Below, piece after piece: positions 42,189-50,786 of a DNA stretch of 56,024 nucleotides. Every line of letters starts with the position of its first letter. The first letter of the stretch is position 1. The position numbers and the translations under genes were made by a program. The stretch spans positions 1 through 56,024 of the forward strand of contig NZ_JBEXCV010000048.1 in NCBI RefSeq assembly GCF_040605455.1, written 5' to 3'. The stretch comes from Embleya sp040605455. Lineage in GTDB: Bacteria > Actinomycetota > Actinomycetes > Streptomycetales > Streptomycetaceae. The notes below the pieces were generated by a model that saw nothing but the letters and a program-made list of their open reading frames with translations, had not been told where the DNA came from and ran no database searches.

Positions 42189-42226
42189 TCTCGTTCGGAC
42201 GCGTCCTCGTTCGGGTCCGGCGAGTA

Positions 42227-43645
42227 CTACTCAGCCGTCGCCAACCGCTCCAGTGCCGCGTCGATGCGGGCCAGCACCCGGTCGCGGCCGAGCACCTGGA
42301 GCGACTCGAACAGGGGCAGGCCGATCGTGCGGCCGGTCACCGCGACCCGCACCGGGGCCTGCGACTTGGACAGCTTCAGGCCGTGCGCGGCGCCTGCGGC
42401 CTCGACCGCGGCCTTGAGCGCGCCCACGTTCCACTCGGCGCCCACGAGCTCCGTGCGCGCACTGGCCAGTACGTCCGCGGCACCCGGCTTCATCGCCTTG
42501 GCCCAGGCCGCCTCGTCCTCGGCGGGCCTGTCCAGGAACAGGAAGTCCACGTACATCGGGACCTCGTCGAGCACCGTGATCCGGGTCTGCACGAGCGGCG
42601 CGACCTCGGCGAACACGGCCGGGTCGTACGCCTCCTTCGCCCACGGCGCCTTCGACCCGAGCACCCACGGTTCGCAGGCCCGCACGAACGCGTCCGCGTC
42701 GAGCGCGCGAATGTAGTCGGCGTTGAACGAGGAGAGCTTCTTCACGTCGAAGAACGCGGACGACTTGTTCACGTCCCGCAGGTCGAAGAGTTGCTCCAGC
42801 TCCGTGTAGGGCCGGATCTCGATGTCGTCCTTGGGACCCCAGCCGAGCAGGAAGAGGTAGTTCACCAGAGCCTCGGGCAGGTAGCCCTCGTCCAGGTAGG
42901 ACTCCAGGGCAACCTTGTCCCGGCGCTTGGACAACTTCTGCCGCTTCTCGTTCACGATCACCGGCAGGTGCGCCCACTGCGGCGGGGTCGCGCCGAGCGC
43001 CTCCCACAACAACTGCTGCTTGGCCGCGTTGGACAGGTGTTCCTCGCCGCGAATCACGATGGTGATCCGCTGGTCGACGTCGTCGACCACGTTCGCCAGC
43101 AGGAACACCGCCGAGCCGTTGCCCCGGGCCACCACGAAGTCCTCCAGCGAGGCGTTCGGGAACTCGGTGTCGCCGCGCACCAGGTCGGCCACCACCGTGA
43201 CGCCCTCGTCCGGCGTACGAAAGCGCAGCGCGCGCCCGTCGCCCGCGGCCAGGCCGCGGTCCCGGCAGAAGCCGTCGTAGCCCAGGTGCTTGGAGCCGGT
43301 GCGGGCCTCCAGGTCCTCACGCGTGCAGTCGCAGTAGTACGCACGGCCCGCCTCGAAGAGCTCGACCGCCGACTCGCGGTGCAGCGTCGTGTTCTGCGAC
43401 TGGAAGTACGGGCCCTCGAAGGCCGGGTCGGACGCGTTGATGCCGATCGCCGCGAGCGCGCTGATGATGCCCTCGGTCCACTCCGGCCGGTTCCGCGCCT
43501 CGTCGGTGTCCTCGACCCGCAGCACGAACGTGCCGCCGGCCTTGTGCGCCACGGCCCAGTTGTACAGCGCGGAACGAGCGCCACCGACGTGGAACATGCC
43601 GGTGGGAGAGGGAGCGAAGCGAACACGAACCGAAGAGGCAGACAT
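42227..43645 (-). CDS. gltX: Glutamate--tRNA ligase
   Basis: A 472-aa class I aminoacyl-tRNA synthetase that charges tRNA-Glu (and, where GatCAB is used, tRNA-Gln). The N-terminus has VRFAPSPTGMFHVGGAR with the HIGH-equivalent HVGG. A Cys-rich zinc-like segment (YYCDCTREDLE...GFCRD) lies near residue 105-130, the catalytic loop is KLSKR in the RQKLSKRRDKV segment, and the anticodon-binding helical domain is normal. ATG at 43645 gives the standard start; upstream extension of the frame overlaps the next gene. It converges with the island. Essential housekeeping gene that marks the island boundary. Confidence 0.97.
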   Translation of the reverse strand: MSASSVRVRFAPSPTGMFHVGGARSALYNWAVAHKAGGTFVLRVEDTDEARNRPEWTEGIISALAAIGINASDPAFEGPYFQSQNTTLHRESAVELFEAGRAYYCDCTREDLEARTGSKHLGYDGFCRDRGLAAGDGRALRFRTPDEGVTVVADLVRGDTEFPNASLEDFVVARGNGSAVFLLANVVDDVDQRITIVIRGEEHLSNAAKQQLLWEALGATPPQWAHLPVIVNEKRQKLSKRRDKVALESYLDEGYLPEALVNYLFLLGWGPKDDIEIRPYTELEQLFDLRDVNKSSAFFDVKKLSSFNADYIRALDADAFVRACEPWVLGSKAPWAKEAYDPAVFAEVAPLVQTRITVLDEVPMYVDFLFLDRPAEDEAAWAKAMKPGAADVLASARTELVGAEWNVGALKAAVEAAGAAHGLKLSKSQAPVRVAVTGRTIGLPLFESLQVLGRDRVLARIDAALERLATAE

Positions 43646-43749
43646 GTGCTCCAGGGTATCCGCCGAGCGGGCCGGGTTCGGGCCGGCACCCGGCTGGGCG
43701 CACAACCCCCGAACACCCCGCTCGACGCACGACCCCCGAGGCACCCGGC

Positions 43750-44226
43750 TCAGCGCATGGCTTCCGGAACGGGCATGTCCACCCACACCGTCTTGCCGTC
43801 GCCCTGGTGCACGACCACGCCCCAGTCCAGCGTCAACCGCCGGATGATGTGCAGCCCGTGTCCGCCCGGTCGGGTCCCCGAGTGCGGCGCCCGCGCCTGC
43901 GGGGGATCCTCGCTGCGGTCGTCCACCTCGATCCGGAGCAGATCGCTCGTCCGCACGACGCGCAGCTCGACCGGACCCCCCGCGTGCAGGCACGCGTTGG
44001 TGACCAGTTCGACCGCGACGAGCAGGACGTCGTCGGACGTCAACATCACCTGTTCGTCGTCGGAACCCGACCATCCATACGCATGGAGCGTGTTGCGGAT
44101 GAACGTCCTGGACCGCGCCACCGCCCCCGTCGCGCCCTCGAACGGCAATCTCCGCACCTGACGAAGCGGTGGGGTGGAGAAACAGGCACCCCCGTCGCCG
44201 GACGCCTGCGATCGCATGGCGCACAT
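43750..44226 (-). CDS. ATP-binding protein, RsbW-type anti-sigma/HATPase
   Basis: A 158-aa single HATPase_c_2 domain. The N-box is VAVELVTNACLHAG, then the G1 region (IEVDDRSEDPP) and G2 GTRPGGHGLHIIRRL. Such proteins in actinomycetes act as serine kinases/anti-sigma factors that bind a SigB-type sigma factor or phosphorylate a STAS antagonist. The two components lie next door: the STAS gene 77 bases upstream on the same strand and the divergent sigma gene. ATG at 44226 has GAGGTGAG upstream; ATG at 44217 is the alternative. Stand-alone HATPase genes are numerous in Streptomyces, so pairing is inferred from position. Confidence 0.82.
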   Translation of the reverse strand: MCAMRSQASGDGGACFSTPPLRQVRRLPFEGATGAVARSRTFIRNTLHAYGWSGSDDEQVMLTSDDVLLVAVELVTNACLHAGGPVELRVVRTSDLLRIEVDDRSEDPPQARAPHSGTRPGGHGLHIIRRLTLDWGVVVHQGDGKTVWVDMPVPEAMR

Positions 44227-44303
44227 CTACTGGCTCACCTCACTCACGCTGCTACGCGGTGATAGTTGCCCGCATCCCGCTGGAGGACACCAGAAGTCAC
44301 GAG

Positions 44304-44645
44304 CTACTCTCCGACCGCCTCTGCCAGGGTCTCGTGGAAAGTGAACCCCTGTACCGCACCGGTGATCTCAAATACCCGCGCAACGGCAGGTTGAACGCCC
44401 ACGAGGTGGACCTCTCCTCCTGCGGCCTGCGCGCGCAGGCGGGCACCGAGGAACGCGTTCAGTCCGGTCGAATCACAGAAATCGAGTTCCGAACAGTCGA
44501 TCACCAGGCGTGTACTGCCCTGCTCGACACACTCGAACAAGCGATCCCGCACCGCGTCGGCACTGTCCACGTCGATCTCACCGGCGACCGTAACGATCGC
44601 AGAGGTGCCATTGGTGCTCACCGACACCGTCAAGCCGCCCTGCAT
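44304..44645 (-). CDS. STAS-domain anti-sigma factor antagonist
   Basis: A 113-aa SpoIIAA/RsbV-like protein. It shows VTVAGEIDVDSADAVRDRL and the phosphorylation site Ser59 in ELDFCDSTGLNAF. When unphosphorylated such proteins sequester the anti-sigma kinase and free the sigma factor. ATG at 44645 has CAGGAGG at ideal spacing; the longer frame to 44741 is unsupported. Likely co-transcribed with the HATPase gene downstream and divergent from the sigma gene. Confidence 0.9.
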   Translation of the reverse strand: MQGGLTVSVSTNGTSAIVTVAGEIDVDSADAVRDRLFECVEQGSTRLVIDCSELDFCDSTGLNAFLGARLRAQAAGGEVHLVGVQPAVARVFEITGAVQGFTFHETLAEAVGE

Positions 44646-44760
44646 GCCAGCCTCCTGCTGCCCTTTGCCCACCGAGTAATCCGGCCCGGGCACACGATAG
44701 ACGACCGCCCCTCGATGTTGGGGGTGGGCCGGCGCACACAAAGTTTTTCGAGTGGATCGT

Positions 44761-44784
44761 GTTTGCCCTTCCCCATCCGGGTTA
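44761..44784 (+). promoter_or_regulatory. SigB-type promoter upstream of the sigma gene
   Basis: GTTT (44761-44764), 14 nt, GGGTTA (44779-44784). This matches the GTTT-N14-GGGTAT pattern of SigB/SigF-family promoters except for the fifth base of the -10. It lies 42 bases before the start codon, suggesting autoregulation. Confidence 0.6.
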
Positions 44785-44826
44785 GGCGCAGGGGGGAGAC
44801 CTCACAACGCGTTACGAGGGGGAGGC

Positions 44827-45729
44827 ATGGCAGTTCAGCTCGAAGCCGAGATGCAGGTCCGGGGGTCGCAGCGGCCACCGGCAATGGACACCGGGGCAGA
44901 AGAGCTGGACCTGTACGGGCTCCACCACGAGTTCGACGCGGGCGAGATCGGGTCGATGGGCGCCACGGACGCCCGCGCTCTGTCCAGGACGCTGTTCCGG
45001 CGGCTGAAGCGGCTGGAGGAGGGCACGCACGAGTACCAATACGTGCGCAACACTCTCATCGAACTCAACCTGCCCCTGGTGCGTTTCGCCGCGGGCCGGT
45101 TTCGCACCCGCAGCGAACCGCTGGAGGACATCGTCCAGGTCGGCACGATCGGGCTGATCAAGGCGATCGATCGTTTCGACACCGAGCGCGAGGTCGAGTT
45201 CCCGACCTTTGCGATGCCGACCATCCTCGGCGAGATCAAGCGCTTCTTCCGGGACACCACGTGGTCGGTCCGGGTGCCGCGACGGCTCCAGGAATTGCGA
45301 CTGCGATTGGCCAAGGCGAGCGAGGAGTTGGGGCAGCGGCTGGACCGGGCGCCCACCGTCGCCGAACTCGCGGCCTTCCTGGACGTCTCCCGCGAGGAGG
45401 TCGTCGAGGGCATGATCGCCTCGAACGGCTACAGCGCGTCCTCGTTGGACGCGCCCGCCGGTGGTGCCGGCGGCGACGACGCGGCGGTCCCGATGGACCG
45501 GCTCGGCACGGACGACGACGCGATCGAACTGGTGGACAATCGCGAGTCGCTCAAGCCGCTGATCGCCGCGCTCCCGCCGCGCGAGAAGCACATCCTGATG
45601 CTGCGCTTCTTCGGCGGCAAGACCCAGGCCGAGATCGGCGAGCAGCTGGGCATCTCCCAGATGCACGTCTCCCGGCTGCTCTCGCGCACACTCGGCACAC
45701 TGCGCACGGGTCTGCTCACCGAGAGCTGA
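44827..45729 (+). CDS. SigB/SigF/SigG-family RNA polymerase sigma factor
   Basis: A 300-aa group 3 sigma factor. Region 2 has RNTLIELNLPLVRFAAGRF, EDIVQVGTIGLIKAIDRFD and FPTFAMPTILGEIKRFFRD. Region 3 has VRVPRRLQELRLRLAKASEEL and PTVAELAAFLDVSREEV. Region 4 has LPPREKHILMLRFFGGKTQAEIGEQLGIS and MHVSRLLSRTL. This is the stress/development sigma class that partner-switching proteins control, and both partners are encoded just upstream in the opposite direction. An N-terminal extension of ~60 residues precedes region 2. ATG at 44827 has GGGGGAGG upstream. A perfect terminator follows. Confidence 0.93.
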   Translation: MAVQLEAEMQVRGSQRPPAMDTGAEELDLYGLHHEFDAGEIGSMGATDARALSRTLFRRLKRLEEGTHEYQYVRNTLIELNLPLVRFAAGRFRTRSEPLEDIVQVGTIGLIKAIDRFDTEREVEFPTFAMPTILGEIKRFFRDTTWSVRVPRRLQELRLRLAKASEELGQRLDRAPTVAELAAFLDVSREEVVEGMIASNGYSASSLDAPAGGAGGDDAAVPMDRLGTDDDAIELVDNRESLKPLIAALPPREKHILMLRFFGGKTQAEIGEQLGISQMHVSRLLSRTLGTLRTGLLTES

Positions 45730-45758
45730 CCCGGGCCCACATCCGCCCGCAGGGACTT

Positions 45759-45799
45759 CGAGGGGCGGGAGGCGATCGCTGATCGCCTCCCGCCCCTCG
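45759..45799. terminator. Perfect 19-bp hairpin between convergent genes
   Basis: CGAGGGGCGGGAGGCGATC (45759-45777) pairs perfectly with 45781-45799 around GCT. It serves the sigma gene and the lyase gene. Confidence 0.8.
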
Positions 45800-45839
45800 G
45801 CGCGTGCCGGCCCGGTCCGGCCGGGTCCGCCGGTCGGCC

Positions 45840-46808
45840 TCAGCCCTTGGGGGCCTCGAACTTCTGCGTCCGCTGCATGCCCGCGGCGCGGCCCTTGGCC
45901 GAGATCACCAGGGCCATCTTGCGCGACGCCTCGTCGATCATCTCGTCGCCGAGCATCGCGGCACCCTTCATCCCGCCCTCGGCCGAGGTGCACCAGTCGT
46001 ACGCGTCGAGGATCATCTCGGCGTGGTCGTAGTCGGCCTGGGTCGGCGAGTACAGCTCGTTCGCGGCGTCGATCTGGCCGGGGTGCAGCACCCACTTGCC
46101 GTCGAAGCCCAGCGCGGCCGAGCGGCCGGCCACCCGACGGAACCCGTCCACGTCCTTGATCTGGAGGTAGGGACCGTCGATCGCCTGGAGGTCGTTGGCG
46201 CGCGCGGCCATCAGGATGCGCATCAGGATGTAGTGGTACGCGTCGCCGGTGTCGTAGCCCGGCGGCTGCTCGCCGACCACGAGCGACTTCATGTTGATCG
46301 ACGCCATGAAGTCGGCCGGCCCGAAGATGATCGTCTCCACGCGCGGCGACGCGGCGGCGATCTCGTCCACGTTCACCAGGCCGCGGGCGTTCTCGATCTG
46401 CGCCTCGATGCCGATCCGGCCGACCTCCAGGCCGACCGTCTTCTCGATCTGGGTGAGCAGCAGGTCCAGGGCCTTGACCTGGCCGGCGTCCTGGACCTTC
46501 GGCAGCATGATGGCGTCGAGGTTGGCCCCCGCGCCCTCCACGACGGTGACCACGTCGCGGTAGGTCCAGTGCGTGGTCCAGTCGTTGACCCGCACGACGC
46601 GGATCCGATTCCCCCAGTCGCCGGTGTTCAGCGCGTCGACGATGGTGTGTCGCGCGCCCTCCTTCGCGAGCGGGGCGCAGGCGTCCTCGAGGTCGAGGAA
46701 CACCTGGTCGACCGGGAGCCCCTGCGCCTTCTCGATGAAGCGCGGGTTGCTGCCGGGCACAGCCATACAGGAACGGCGGGAACGCAAGCTACGCGATGTG
46801 GCGGCCAT
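45840..46808 (-). CDS. HpcH/HpaI aldolase/citrate lyase-family protein (malyl-CoA lyase-like)
   Basis: A 322-aa TIM-barrel lyase of the HpcH/CitE family, which cleaves or forms (S)-citramalyl-, malyl- or beta-methylmalyl-CoA with a divalent metal. The segments are clear: MAVPGSNPRFIEKA, FLDLEDACAPLAKEGAR (metal-binding Asp/Glu), IRVVRVNDWTT (substrate Arg), MLPKVQDAGQV, IEAQIENARGLVN with the metal-binding Glu, IIFGPADFMASI and GKWVLHPGQI. Length fits the bacterial L-malyl/beta-methylmalyl-CoA lyases more than CitE alone. It is divergent from a hypothetical gene; no pathway partner is adjacent except distant acyl-CoA dehydrogenase. Substrate not determined. Confidence 0.88.
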   Translation of the reverse strand: MAATSRSLRSRRSCMAVPGSNPRFIEKAQGLPVDQVFLDLEDACAPLAKEGARHTIVDALNTGDWGNRIRVVRVNDWTTHWTYRDVVTVVEGAGANLDAIMLPKVQDAGQVKALDLLLTQIEKTVGLEVGRIGIEAQIENARGLVNVDEIAAASPRVETIIFGPADFMASINMKSLVVGEQPPGYDTGDAYHYILMRILMAARANDLQAIDGPYLQIKDVDGFRRVAGRSAALGFDGKWVLHPGQIDAANELYSPTQADYDHAEMILDAYDWCTSAEGGMKGAAMLGDEMIDEASRKMALVISAKGRAAGMQRTQKFEAPKG

Positions 46809-46923
46809 GTGTCTGGTCCTCCCAGTGCTGCGGATCGTGCGGTCAGGTTACCGACGGGTCACCCCGCACGGGCTATGAGGTGGCGCACGTTCCGCGCCCG
46901 TACGTTGTGGGACGCTGTGGCGC

Positions 46924-47493
46924 ATGACGGACAACGACGCACTCCCGGGAGGGGACGCGCCGCGCGAGCGGGGCGCGGAAGGGGCGCTGCTTGAAGAAGG
47001 CGCGCTGCTTGAAGAAGGCGCGAAGAAGTCCGGCCTGCTCTGGCTCACCGTCGGCACCACGCCACCCCGCCCGGTCTGGCACGTGTGGCTGGACGGCTCG
47101 TCGTGGCTGGTGGCCGCCCGCGAGGACGGTGCGGTCGAGCAGTTCGTACCCGGCCTGGCCGAGGCCGGGCGGGCGCTCGTGGACATGCGCAGCAAGGACA
47201 AGGGCGGCCGGCTGCCCGGGTGGACCGCCGAGGTCGCCGTGGTCGCGCCGGACGACCCGGCGTACGAGCCGGCCGTCCTGGCCCTGCACGCGGCCCGGTT
47301 GAACGCGCCGGACGGCGAGGAGCAGCCGGCCCGCTGGGCGCGCGAGTGCGACCTGATCCGGCTCACCCCGACCGGCTCGGCCCGATCCGCACCCCGGGAC
47401 GCGGGACGCACAGTGCCGGTCGGCTCACCCGCGGTGACGCGCGGGGCGTCGCCGTTCAACCTGTCGATCGGCCGGCTGCGCCGACGCGGCTGA
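46924..47493 (+). CDS. Hypothetical protein, possible FMN-binding split-barrel type
   Basis: A 189-aa soluble protein that I do not recognise firmly. The core (LLWLTVGTTPPRPVWHVWLDGSSWLVAAR, GRLPGWTAEVAVVAPDDPAYE) is reminiscent of split-barrel flavin/pyridoxamine-oxidase-like proteins. There is no signal peptide or membrane helix. Near the N-terminus an 18-bp tandem repeat encodes ALLEEG twice (46984-47019). The C-terminus is basic (LSIGRLRRRG). ATG at 46924 is the only good start, divergent from the lyase. It converges on a lipoprotein gene. Confidence 0.6.
   Translation: MTDNDALPGGDAPRERGAEGALLEEGALLEEGAKKSGLLWLTVGTTPPRPVWHVWLDGSSWLVAAREDGAVEQFVPGLAEAGRALVDMRSKDKGGRLPGWTAEVAVVAPDDPAYEPAVLALHAARLNAPDGEEQPARWARECDLIRLTPTGSARSAPRDAGRTVPVGSPAVTRGASPFNLSIGRLRRRG
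46984..47019 (+). repeat. 18-bp perfect tandem repeat, two copies
   Basis: GCGCTGCTTGAAGAAGGC occurs at 46984-47001 and again at 47002-47019, in frame, giving ALLEEG-ALLEEG. It could vary by slippage without breaking the frame. Confidence 0.85.
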
Positions 47494-47501
47494 GCCCGGG
47501 T

Positions 47502-47527
47502 CGCCGCCGCGACCGTCCGCGGCGGCG
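47502..47527. terminator. Hairpin between convergent genes
   Basis: CGCCGCCGCG (47502-47511) pairs perfectly with 47518-47527 around a 6-nt loop. Confidence 0.6.
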
Positions 47528-47537
47528 CGCAGGTGCC

Positions 47538-48491
47538 TCAGGAGAACAGAAGCGGGTCGTTCCTGAGGCCGCTGGGCACCGGCGGCTTGCTCATCCGGCC
47601 GATGTCGGAGCGACGCGTGGCGGAGGTGGAGGGCGTGCCGTTCGGCGGCCGCGTCGAGGTGCCGCCGGGGCCGGACGAGGAGCCGTTGCCGCCGGCGCCG
47701 CCGGTCGGCCGGCCCTGGGGGGTCAGGCCCTTGTCCACCACGTCCTTGGGATCCGGCGCGTGCACGTCGACCCGCTCGCCGTAGCCGAGGAAGTCGAAGG
47801 CGCCGGCCTGCCTCGCGTCCGGGGCCGACTCCATCCGCAACAAGTACGGGGCGCCCTCGGTGGCCACCCAGATGGTGCCGCCCGCGCCCGGCGTCCGGTT
47901 CTCCAGCGCGATCGCCTTGTGCCCGTTGACCTGCTTGACCGGGCCCTTCTCCAGCTTGCCCGGCTTGCCCATCAGCTTGTTGGTCAGCCGCTCGACATAG
48001 GTGTTCTCCACGATGCCGTCGTACTTCTTGTCGCCGGCGGGGACCTGTACGTACTTCTCGTGGTTGGCCACCTCGGTGCTGGGGCCCTCGACCCTGGACC
48101 AGAACTTCGCGTCGCCCCGGAACCAGACCTGGTTCTGTACCCGGGTGACGTAGGCGGTCGTGCTGTCCTCGACGATCTGGCCCTCGCTGCCGGTGCTGGT
48201 GAAGCGCATGTCCACGCTGAACGGCTTGGCCGGCTTGCCGGCCGTGCCCGGGACCACCAACTCGCCCTTGACGTGCACCGATTTCGCCCCGGCCGTCGCG
48301 GCCTGGGCACGCTGCAGGATCGCCGCCGGATCCAGGCCGTCCACCTGGTTGCCCAGCGGCGCGCCCGCCGTCGGGTCGTCCACCGGGGCCTGCCACGAGC
48401 GGTGTGCGGGTCGTCCCGCACTGCACCCGGCGGCCAGCACCGTGACCGATACAGCCGTAGCCACCACGAAGCCGCGCCGCACGTGATCCAC
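47538..48491 (-). CDS. Secreted lipoprotein, LppX/LprG-like fold likely
   Basis: A 317-aa lipoprotein: signal peptide with lipobox VLAAGC (Cys about residue 23). The mature domain has SVHVKGELVVPG, STTAYVTRVQNQVWFRGDAKFW and KYVQVPAGDK, a pattern of curved beta-sheet lipoproteins (LolA/LppX/LprG class) common in actinobacteria. The C-terminal ~70 residues are Gly/Ser/Pro/Thr-rich and probably disordered. It lies directly downstream of a second, related lipoprotein gene on the same strand, 110 bases away. Ligand unknown; lipid or glycolipid carriage is only an analogy. Confidence 0.75.
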   Translation of the reverse strand: MDHVRRGFVVATAVSVTVLAAGCSAGRPAHRSWQAPVDDPTAGAPLGNQVDGLDPAAILQRAQAATAGAKSVHVKGELVVPGTAGKPAKPFSVDMRFTSTGSEGQIVEDSTTAYVTRVQNQVWFRGDAKFWSRVEGPSTEVANHEKYVQVPAGDKKYDGIVENTYVERLTNKLMGKPGKLEKGPVKQVNGHKAIALENRTPGAGGTIWVATEGAPYLLRMESAPDARQAGAFDFLGYGERVDVHAPDPKDVVDKGLTPQGRPTGGAGGNGSSSGPGGTSTRPPNGTPSTSATRRSDIGRMSKPPVPSGLRNDPLLFS

Positions 48492-48601
48492 CGTTGGGTT
48501 CCCTCGTCGTTCGATGTCTCGTTGGTTCGCTGATCTGAATCGACGCCCGCCCGCGTCGCCGTCCTACCGGAAACGGTATCCCGGAGCCGGAATCGCCCGC
48601 C

Positions 48602-49369
48602 TCAGTCGGTGCCCGGCACCGGCCCGTCGGACTTGGCCGGGGGCTTGTCCGGCGTCTCCTTGCCATCGGTCAGCGTGCCGTAGTCGACCACGTCCTCGGC
48701 CTTGGGCAGCACCAGCGGGAAGTCCTGGTCGTATTCGAAGAGTTCCAGCTCTCCGCCACTCGGCGACGGGACGTACTTGAGCGGGAACGGGGTCCCGTGC
48801 AGGGCCACCCGCAGTTCGCCGCCGCGGCCTCGATCCGCCACCAGCTTGAGCGACTCGGCGCCGCGCACCTTCTCCCGGCCGTCCTTCTTGAGTTTTCCGT
48901 TGAGTCGAATCAGGTCGGTGATCATGTCCTTCATCCGGGTAAAACCGGACAGTCGGGCATAACTGGGATCGACGGGCGGAACCTTGACAAACTTGTCGCG
49001 CAGCGCCTGGGCCGACTGTTCCACATCGGCCCCGCCACGCCCGTCCCGGCCCTGGTACAGCCGGGCGTCGCCGCGCACGAACAGGTCCTCGCCGATCCGC
49101 AGCAGTTCGATGGTGCTGTCCGCGGTGACCACGGTGCCCACCCCGCCGTCGCGCTTGAGCCGCAGGTCGATCCGGAACTGCTGGCTCTGGATCTTCCACA
49201 CGCCCTGCACGTGGACGGCGCCGGCTCCCGCGGCCGCCGCCTTGGACTTGCCGGCGACGGAGTCCGCGGACTCCGCACCGAGCCCGGTCTCCTCCTTCGA
49301 ACACGCCGTGCCGGTAAGGACGCAGGCGGCCAGGAGGGCGATCGTGGTCTTCGTCTGAGGCAAGCGCAC
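48602..49369 (-). CDS. Secreted lipoprotein related to its downstream neighbour
   Basis: About 255 aa with a lipobox LTGTAC near residue 26. The mature part has AVHVQGVWKIQSQQFRIDLRLKRDGG, STIELLRIGEDLFVRGDARLY and KFVKVPPVD, parallel to the domain in the 47538 protein, so the two are paralogues in tandem. The C-terminus names no anchor. The start is GTG at 49369 or TTG at 49363; both give a normal lipoprotein signal. It is divergent from the MgtE-N protein gene. Confidence 0.75.
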   Translation of the reverse strand: MRLPQTKTTIALLAACVLTGTACSKEETGLGAESADSVAGKSKAAAAGAGAVHVQGVWKIQSQQFRIDLRLKRDGGVGTVVTADSTIELLRIGEDLFVRGDARLYQGRDGRGGADVEQSAQALRDKFVKVPPVDPSYARLSGFTRMKDMITDLIRLNGKLKKDGREKVRGAESLKLVADRGRGGELRVALHGTPFPLKYVPSPSGGELELFEYDQDFPLVLPKAEDVVDYGTLTDGKETPDKPPAKSDGPVPGTD

Positions 49370-49511
49370 GGGCGGCACTGTACTGAGCCGGGCACCGGGT
49401 GTCGTGGTCGTGCCCACCTTCACCGGTAGCCTGACCGTCCGGGGCACCCGCGGCGCGACCGCGCGGATCGGCCAACGCGGACGTACACATCGGCGACGGA
49501 GGGACCACGGC

Positions 49512-50786
49512 ATGAGTGCGTCATCCGGGCGGGTGTTCATCTCGCACCTCGCGGGCGTGGCCGTGTTCGACCCCAACGGCGACCACGTCGGTCGGCTGCG
49601 CGACGTGGTGGTGATGCTGCGCACCGCCCAGCTCCCCCCGCGCGTGCTCGGCCTGGTCGTCGAGGTGGCCACCCGCCGGCGGATCTTCGTACCGATGACC
49701 CGGGTGACCAGCGTGGAGACCGGCGAGGTGATCACCACGGGGCTGGTCAACATGCGCCGCTTCGAGCAGCGGCCGAGCGAGACGTTGGTGCTCGCCGAGA
49801 TGCTGGATCGCCGGGTGGCCCTCGCCGAGACCGACGAGCCGGTGACCGTCCTGGACGTCGCGATGGCGCTCGGGCGTGGTCGCGACTGGCTGATCTCCAA
49901 GCTGTTCGTGCAAAAGGGCGGCACCTCCGGGCTGCGCCGGCGGCGCGGCGAGACGATCACCGTCGACTGGAACGCGGTGGTCGGCTTCGAGCGTCCGGAG
50001 GACCAGCAGGGTGCGGCCAACCTGCTCGCCACGTTCGAGCAGCTGCGGCCCGCCGACCTGGCGAACGTGCTGCACAACCTGTCCGCCAAGCGCCGCGCCG
50101 AGGTGGCCGCGGCGCTGGACGACGACCGGCTCGCGGACGTGCTGGAGGAACTGCCCGAGGACGACCAGGTCGAGATCCTGGGCCAGCTCCAGGAGGAGCG
50201 CGCGGCCGACGTGCTGGAGGCGATGGACCCGGACGACGCGGCCGACCTGATCTCCGAGCTGCCCGAGGACACCGCGGAACGCCTGCTCGGCCTGATGGAG
50301 CCCGAGGAGGCAAAGGACGTGCGCCGCCTGCTCACCTATGTCGAGGACACCGCCGGCGGCATGATGACCACCGAGCCGATCGTGCTCGAACCGGGTGCCA
50401 CGATCGCCGAGGCGCTCGCGCACGTGCGCAACTCCGACCTGTCGCCGGCCCTGGCCAGTCAGGTCTACGTCTGCCGGCCGCCGACCGAGACGCCGACCGG
50501 CAAGTACCTGGGCACGGTGCACTTCCAGCGGCTGCTGCGCGATCCGCCGTTCACCCTGGTCGGCGCGGTCCTGGACACCGACCTGATGCCACTGCGGCCG
50601 GGCACCCCGCTCGCCGAGGTGACCAGCTTCCTGGCCGCGTACAACATGGTCGCCGCGCCCGTGGTGGACGAGGACGACCATCTGCTCGGCGCGGTCACCG
50701 TCGACGACGTGCTCGACCACCTGCTGCCCGAGGACTGGCGCGAGGGTGCCATACACGGAGACGGGGGTGTCCGCCGTGGCACGTGA
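49512..50786 (+). CDS. Soluble MgtE N-domain/CBS protein without channel domain
   Basis: A 424-aa cytoplasmic protein. Residues about 1-150 form two PRC-barrel-like stretches (VFDPNGDHVGRLRDVVVML; VQKGGTSGLRRRRGETITVDW). Then come the MgtE intracellular N domain (about 170-290: FEQLRPADLANVLHNL, EELPEDDQVEILGQLQEERAADVLEAMDPDDAADLISELP) and a CBS pair (TYVEDTAGGMMTTEPIVLEPGATI..., PLAEVTSFLAAYNMVAAPVVDEDDHLLGAVTVDDVLDHLL). In MgtE these parts sense Mg2+ and gate a five-helix channel, which is absent here. It probably acts as a sensor or adaptor. ATG at 49512 has GGAGGGACC upstream. The downstream membrane gene overlaps it. Confidence 0.85.
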   Translation: MSASSGRVFISHLAGVAVFDPNGDHVGRLRDVVVMLRTAQLPPRVLGLVVEVATRRRIFVPMTRVTSVETGEVITTGLVNMRRFEQRPSETLVLAEMLDRRVALAETDEPVTVLDVAMALGRGRDWLISKLFVQKGGTSGLRRRRGETITVDWNAVVGFERPEDQQGAANLLATFEQLRPADLANVLHNLSAKRRAEVAAALDDDRLADVLEELPEDDQVEILGQLQEERAADVLEAMDPDDAADLISELPEDTAERLLGLMEPEEAKDVRRLLTYVEDTAGGMMTTEPIVLEPGATIAEALAHVRNSDLSPALASQVYVCRPPTETPTGKYLGTVHFQRLLRDPPFTLVGAVLDTDLMPLRPGTPLAEVTSFLAAYNMVAAPVVDEDDHLLGAVTVDDVLDHLLPEDWREGAIHGDGGVRRGT

